From positions 1 through 64,000 of the forward strand of contig JAUNGM010000010.1 in assembly GCA_030524545.1 (NCBI GenBank): a DNA stretch of 64,000 bases. Direction: 5' to 3'. The stretch comes from Eubacteriales bacterium (lineage in GTDB: Bacteria > Bacillota > Clostridia > Lachnospirales > Lachnospiraceae). Shown here in pieces: positions 61,421 to 64,000 of this stretch; the first letter of the stretch is position 1; each line of letters begins with the position of its first letter. The position numbers and the translations under genes were made by a program. A model generated the notes under the pieces. It ran no database searches, had not been told where the DNA came from, and saw nothing but the letters and a program-made list of their open reading frames with translations.

Positions 61421-62335
61421 CTAAAATACCTGCTTCCGAAACTGGCTCGGTGTCATCTCAAATCTTTTCTTAAACAGCCGGTTGAAATTTGACAGGTTGT
61501 CAAATCCTGTCTGTTCGGCAATTTCCAATATGGAATCATCGGTATTGCGAAGCGCCTGGGCGGCCCTGCCGAGGCGGTATTCGATCAAATAACCAGAAAA
61601 ACCCGTTCCGGTAACTTCCTTAAACCACCGCATAAAGTGACTGGCACTGTAACCGCATTCTTCTGCTATGTCTCTGACCGTTAGTTTCTTATCATAATCG
61701 GATTCAATTCGGGAAAGTACGGCTTTCAGCTTCTGTACATTTTTTTGATCCATCGCATTTACCGGATTTGCCGCATGATCCACGCCTGCCTGCATCAGAA
61801 TAGAAAACAGGATCATCAGATATCCCTTTACGCCCAGCTCATAGCCATTGGGGCGCAGGGAACATAAATGGTCAGAAGCATCCAGACACAAAGAGACAGG
61901 ATTGTACATGTCGTGTTCCCTTCCAATATAAGCCGGAAGCTGTATTTTACCGTTCATGACCGGTTGGAGATACTTCTGGCTGCACAGGTCTACATTGTCA
62001 CTTCCGAGAAAATTCATATCAAAGATAATATTTTCATATTCCATACGTTTTTGCAGGATGCCCCGAAGTCCGTGAAGGTGCCCAGGTAAAACAAGAAAGA
62101 TATCCCCTTCCTTTGCCGTGTAGGTTGTAAAATCCACCTGTACAGTCCCGCTCCCACGTTTTATATAAATGATTTCCACGCTGTCCTGCCAGTGCAGAGG
62201 GACAAAGGTAAAATCCGCAGGAATCGTACAAGGATAGACATTAAATGCAAACATTGTATCAGAGTGACGCTTGGTTTCCTGGTATGCAGGATTTTTTATA
62301 AGCGTCGTATTTTCAATATTTTTCAAATTTTTCAT
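61421..62335 (-). CDS. AraC-family transcriptional regulator
   Basis: 304 residues. N-terminal cupin-type sensor (PLHWQDSVEIIYIKRGSGTV; GDIFLVLPGHLHGLRG) and C-terminal double helix-turn-helix (LTVRDIAEECGYSASHFMRW; ILEIAEQTGFDNLSNFNRLF), ending FEMTPSQFRKQVF. Start follows GAGGGA. It diverges from glycogen phosphorylase, so it may respond to a sugar and regulate that gene or others, but a direct link is unproven. Confidence 0.9.
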   Translation of the reverse strand: MKNLKNIENTTLIKNPAYQETKRHSDTMFAFNVYPCTIPADFTFVPLHWQDSVEIIYIKRGSGTVQVDFTTYTAKEGDIFLVLPGHLHGLRGILQKRMEYENIIFDMNFLGSDNVDLCSQKYLQPVMNGKIQLPAYIGREHDMYNPVSLCLDASDHLCSLRPNGYELGVKGYLMILFSILMQAGVDHAANPVNAMDQKNVQKLKAVLSRIESDYDKKLTVRDIAEECGYSASHFMRWFKEVTGTGFSGYLIEYRLGRAAQALRNTDDSILEIAEQTGFDNLSNFNRLFKKRFEMTPSQFRKQVF

Positions 62336-62547
62336 AATATTCCCTCAATTTTATTTATATTAATGATGATAGGATTGTATTATATTTTGGTGGCATTATA
62401 CAAGCATTTTTTAAAATAATGTATTAAAAATAATATATAGCAGTTGGGAATGCCGCAATTCATTCTGGAACGACGGCATGTAAGTTTGGGGTCTGTTGGG
62501 GACAGAGGGTTCATTTCACATTGCGTAAAATGAAAGGAGATTTTATC

Positions 62548-64000
62548 ATGATGAAAATGAAGAACGTCAAAGAAATCGAAGCAGCTTTAACAAAAGCCTG
62601 CAAAAAAGAAATGGAACAGTGTTCCTATGAAGAATTATACACAGCACTGCTTCATATCGTGGAAGAGGAAAGTGAAAAGAAGGCAGAGCCTGTAAAAGGG
62701 CGTAAGCTTTACTATATATCTGCAGAATTTCTGATCGGTAAATTATTGAGCAACAATCTTATTAACCTTGGGATGTATGATGATGTAAAAGCATGTCTGG
62801 AAGCACACGGTAAATCCATGTCCGATCTGGAAGAGGTGGAGCCGGAACCGAGCCTTGGCAACGGAGGCCTGGGAAGACTGGCAGCCTGCTTCCTGGATTC
62901 TCTGGCAACCCTGAACCTGCCGGGCGACGGCATTGGCCTGCGTTATCACTGCGGCCTGTTCCATCAGAATTTTAACAACCAGCTTCAGAACGAAACACCG
63001 GATTTCTGGCTGGGCGGAGACGACTGGGCAAGAAAAACGGAAAAGACCTATACCGTATCCCTTGCAGGCAAGGACTATACAGCACGGCTTTACCAGCTTG
63101 CAGTTACCGGATATGAGGGCCGAACCAATTTCCTGAACCTTTTTGACCTGGATACCATTGACCCGTCTGTGATCGGCGAGGGAATCTCCTTTGACAAGAC
63201 TGATATTGAGAAAAACCTGACCTTATTCCTTTATCCGGATGACAGCGATGATGCGGGACGGCTTCTGCGGATCTACCAGCAGTATCTGATGGTCAGCGCA
63301 GGTGCGCAGATGATTCTGGAGGAATGCATGGAGCGCGGAAGTAATCTTCATGATCTCGACCAGTACGCAGCCATCCAGATCAATGATACCCATCCGTCCA
63401 TGGTGATTCCGGAGCTGATCCGCCTTCTGTGCGAAAAGGGAATTGATTTTGACGAAGCCACAGAAATCGTGACAAAGGTATGCGCATATACGAACCATAC
63501 CATTCTTGCGGAGGCACTGGAAAAGTGGCCGAAGCATTATCTGGATACGGTCGTTCCGCAGCTCATGCCGATCATTGAAAAACTGGACGCGATCGTGCGC
63601 ACCAGAACGGAAGATACCTCCACAGCCATTATTGACGGCTATCAGACCGTACACATGGCGCATATGGACATTCATTTTACGCACAGCACAAACGGTGTTG
63701 CAGCACTTCACACGGAAATTCTGAAGAACAGTGAGCTGAACAACTTTTACAGGTTATATCCGGAGAAATTCAATAATAAAACAAACGGCATTACCTTCCG
63801 CCGCTGGCTTCTGAAATGTAATCCTGAGCTGACAGACCTGATCGAAAGCCTCATCGGCCCGGGCTTCAAGAAAGATGCATCCGAGCTGGAAAAGCTGATG
63901 GATTTTGTAAATGACGAAAAGGTTCTGGCAAAGCTTGAGGATATTAAATACGATAACAAAGCGGCCCTTGCAGGGTGGCTTGCGCATACCCGGAATGTAA
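62548..64000 (+). CDS. glgP: Glycogen/alpha-glucan phosphorylase, 3' end outside window
   Basis: Open from ATG 62548 (AAAGGAG 9 bases upstream; the next codons 62551 and 62557 are also ATG) to the window end, 484 residues so far. RKLYYISAEFLIGKLLSNN, PEPSLGNGGLGRLAACFLDS, RYHCGLFHQ, NDTHPSMVIPELIRLL, and EKFNNKTNGITFRRWL are phosphorylase signatures. The PLP lysine lies downstream of the window. The enzyme releases glucose-1-phosphate from glycogen or maltodextrins in the cytoplasm. Confidence 0.96.
   Translation, partial: MMKMKNVKEIEAALTKACKKEMEQCSYEELYTALLHIVEEESEKKAEPVKGRKLYYISAEFLIGKLLSNNLINLGMYDDVKACLEAHGKSMSDLEEVEPEPSLGNGGLGRLAACFLDSLATLNLPGDGIGLRYHCGLFHQNFNNQLQNETPDFWLGGDDWARKTEKTYTVSLAGKDYTARLYQLAVTGYEGRTNFLNLFDLDTIDPSVIGEGISFDKTDIEKNLTLFLYPDDSDDAGRLLRIYQQYLMVSAGAQMILEECMERGSNLHDLDQYAAIQINDTHPSMVIPELIRLLCEKGIDFDEATEIVTKVCAYTNHTILAEALEKWPKHYLDTVVPQLMPIIEKLDAIVRTRTEDTSTAIIDGYQTVHMAHMDIHFTHSTNGVAALHTEILKNSELNNFYRLYPEKFNNKTNGITFRRWLLKCNPELTDLIESLIGPGFKKDASELEKLMDFVNDEKVLAKLEDIKYDNKAALAGWLAHTRNV

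Overview
The window looks like a chromosomal segment of a low-to-moderate G+C Firmicute, most likely a gut commensal of the Lachnospiraceae (Clostridia). The basis is protein content: BspA-type leucine-rich repeat protein, DUF4317 protein, CD1871A-type small CXXC protein, several ECF sigma / DUF4179 pairs, a bile salt hydrolase, SEC-C-bearing methionine aminopeptidase, Rpn-type nuclease relatives and strong AGGAGG ribosome binding sites. No rRNA, tRNA, CRISPR array, insertion sequence or prophage was seen. All assignments are by eye; no database search was run.

Layout. 1-6.4 kb: two large secreted proteins with Ig/FN3 tails (the first cut by the window edge) around an Rpn-type nuclease relative. 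6.4-12.4 kb: a membrane diguanylate cyclase, a DUF4317 protein, a secreted alkaline phosphatase with a YibE/F membrane protein, and a phosphoribosyltransferase-like protein. 12.7-16.4 kb: LysR regulator and the methionine importer metN-metI-metQ, whose binding protein lacks a lipobox and carries an acidic tail. 16.6-19.9 kb: a BlaI-type repressor, a BlaR1-like M56 membrane protease with an SH3 domain, and a separate secreted protein that shares the protease's last 48 residues and has three BlaI-like dyads on its promoter. 20-24.8 kb: methionine aminopeptidase, a DAK/FakA-like fragment protein, a MATE exporter, azlCD and a LysR regulator. 24.8-31.3 kb: two ECF sigma / membrane anti-sigma-like pairs flanking a TlpA / CXXC small protein / 4Fe-4S membrane protein operon.

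31.9-37.6 kb: a secreted beta-helix protein followed by a two-component system that is split by a hipBA toxin-antitoxin cassette; the end of the response regulator gene is present on both sides of the cassette. 37.6-42.2 kb: MalY-type aminotransferase, YczE-type membrane proteins (one a fragment), decayed glycosyltransferase/GtrA remnants, nitroreductase and EamA transporter. 42.3-48.6 kb: a ROK repressor diverging from a polyol/sugar operon (SDR dehydrogenase, FGGY kinase, GPH transporter, HAD phosphatase) followed by an ArsC/Spx-like protein. 48.9-51.7 kb: a third ECF/DUF4179 pair with small envelope proteins. 51.9-55.7 kb: bile salt hydrolase, an orphan PstS-like protein and a secreted protein of unknown function. 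55.9-60.1 kb: MFS, MATE and NhaC-type transporters. 60.5-64 kb: a second nuclease-fold protein, an AraC regulator and the 5' part of glycogen phosphorylase.

The most interesting structures are the BlaI/M56/secreted-tail circuit and the hipBA cassette that rebuilt the 3' end of its target gene.
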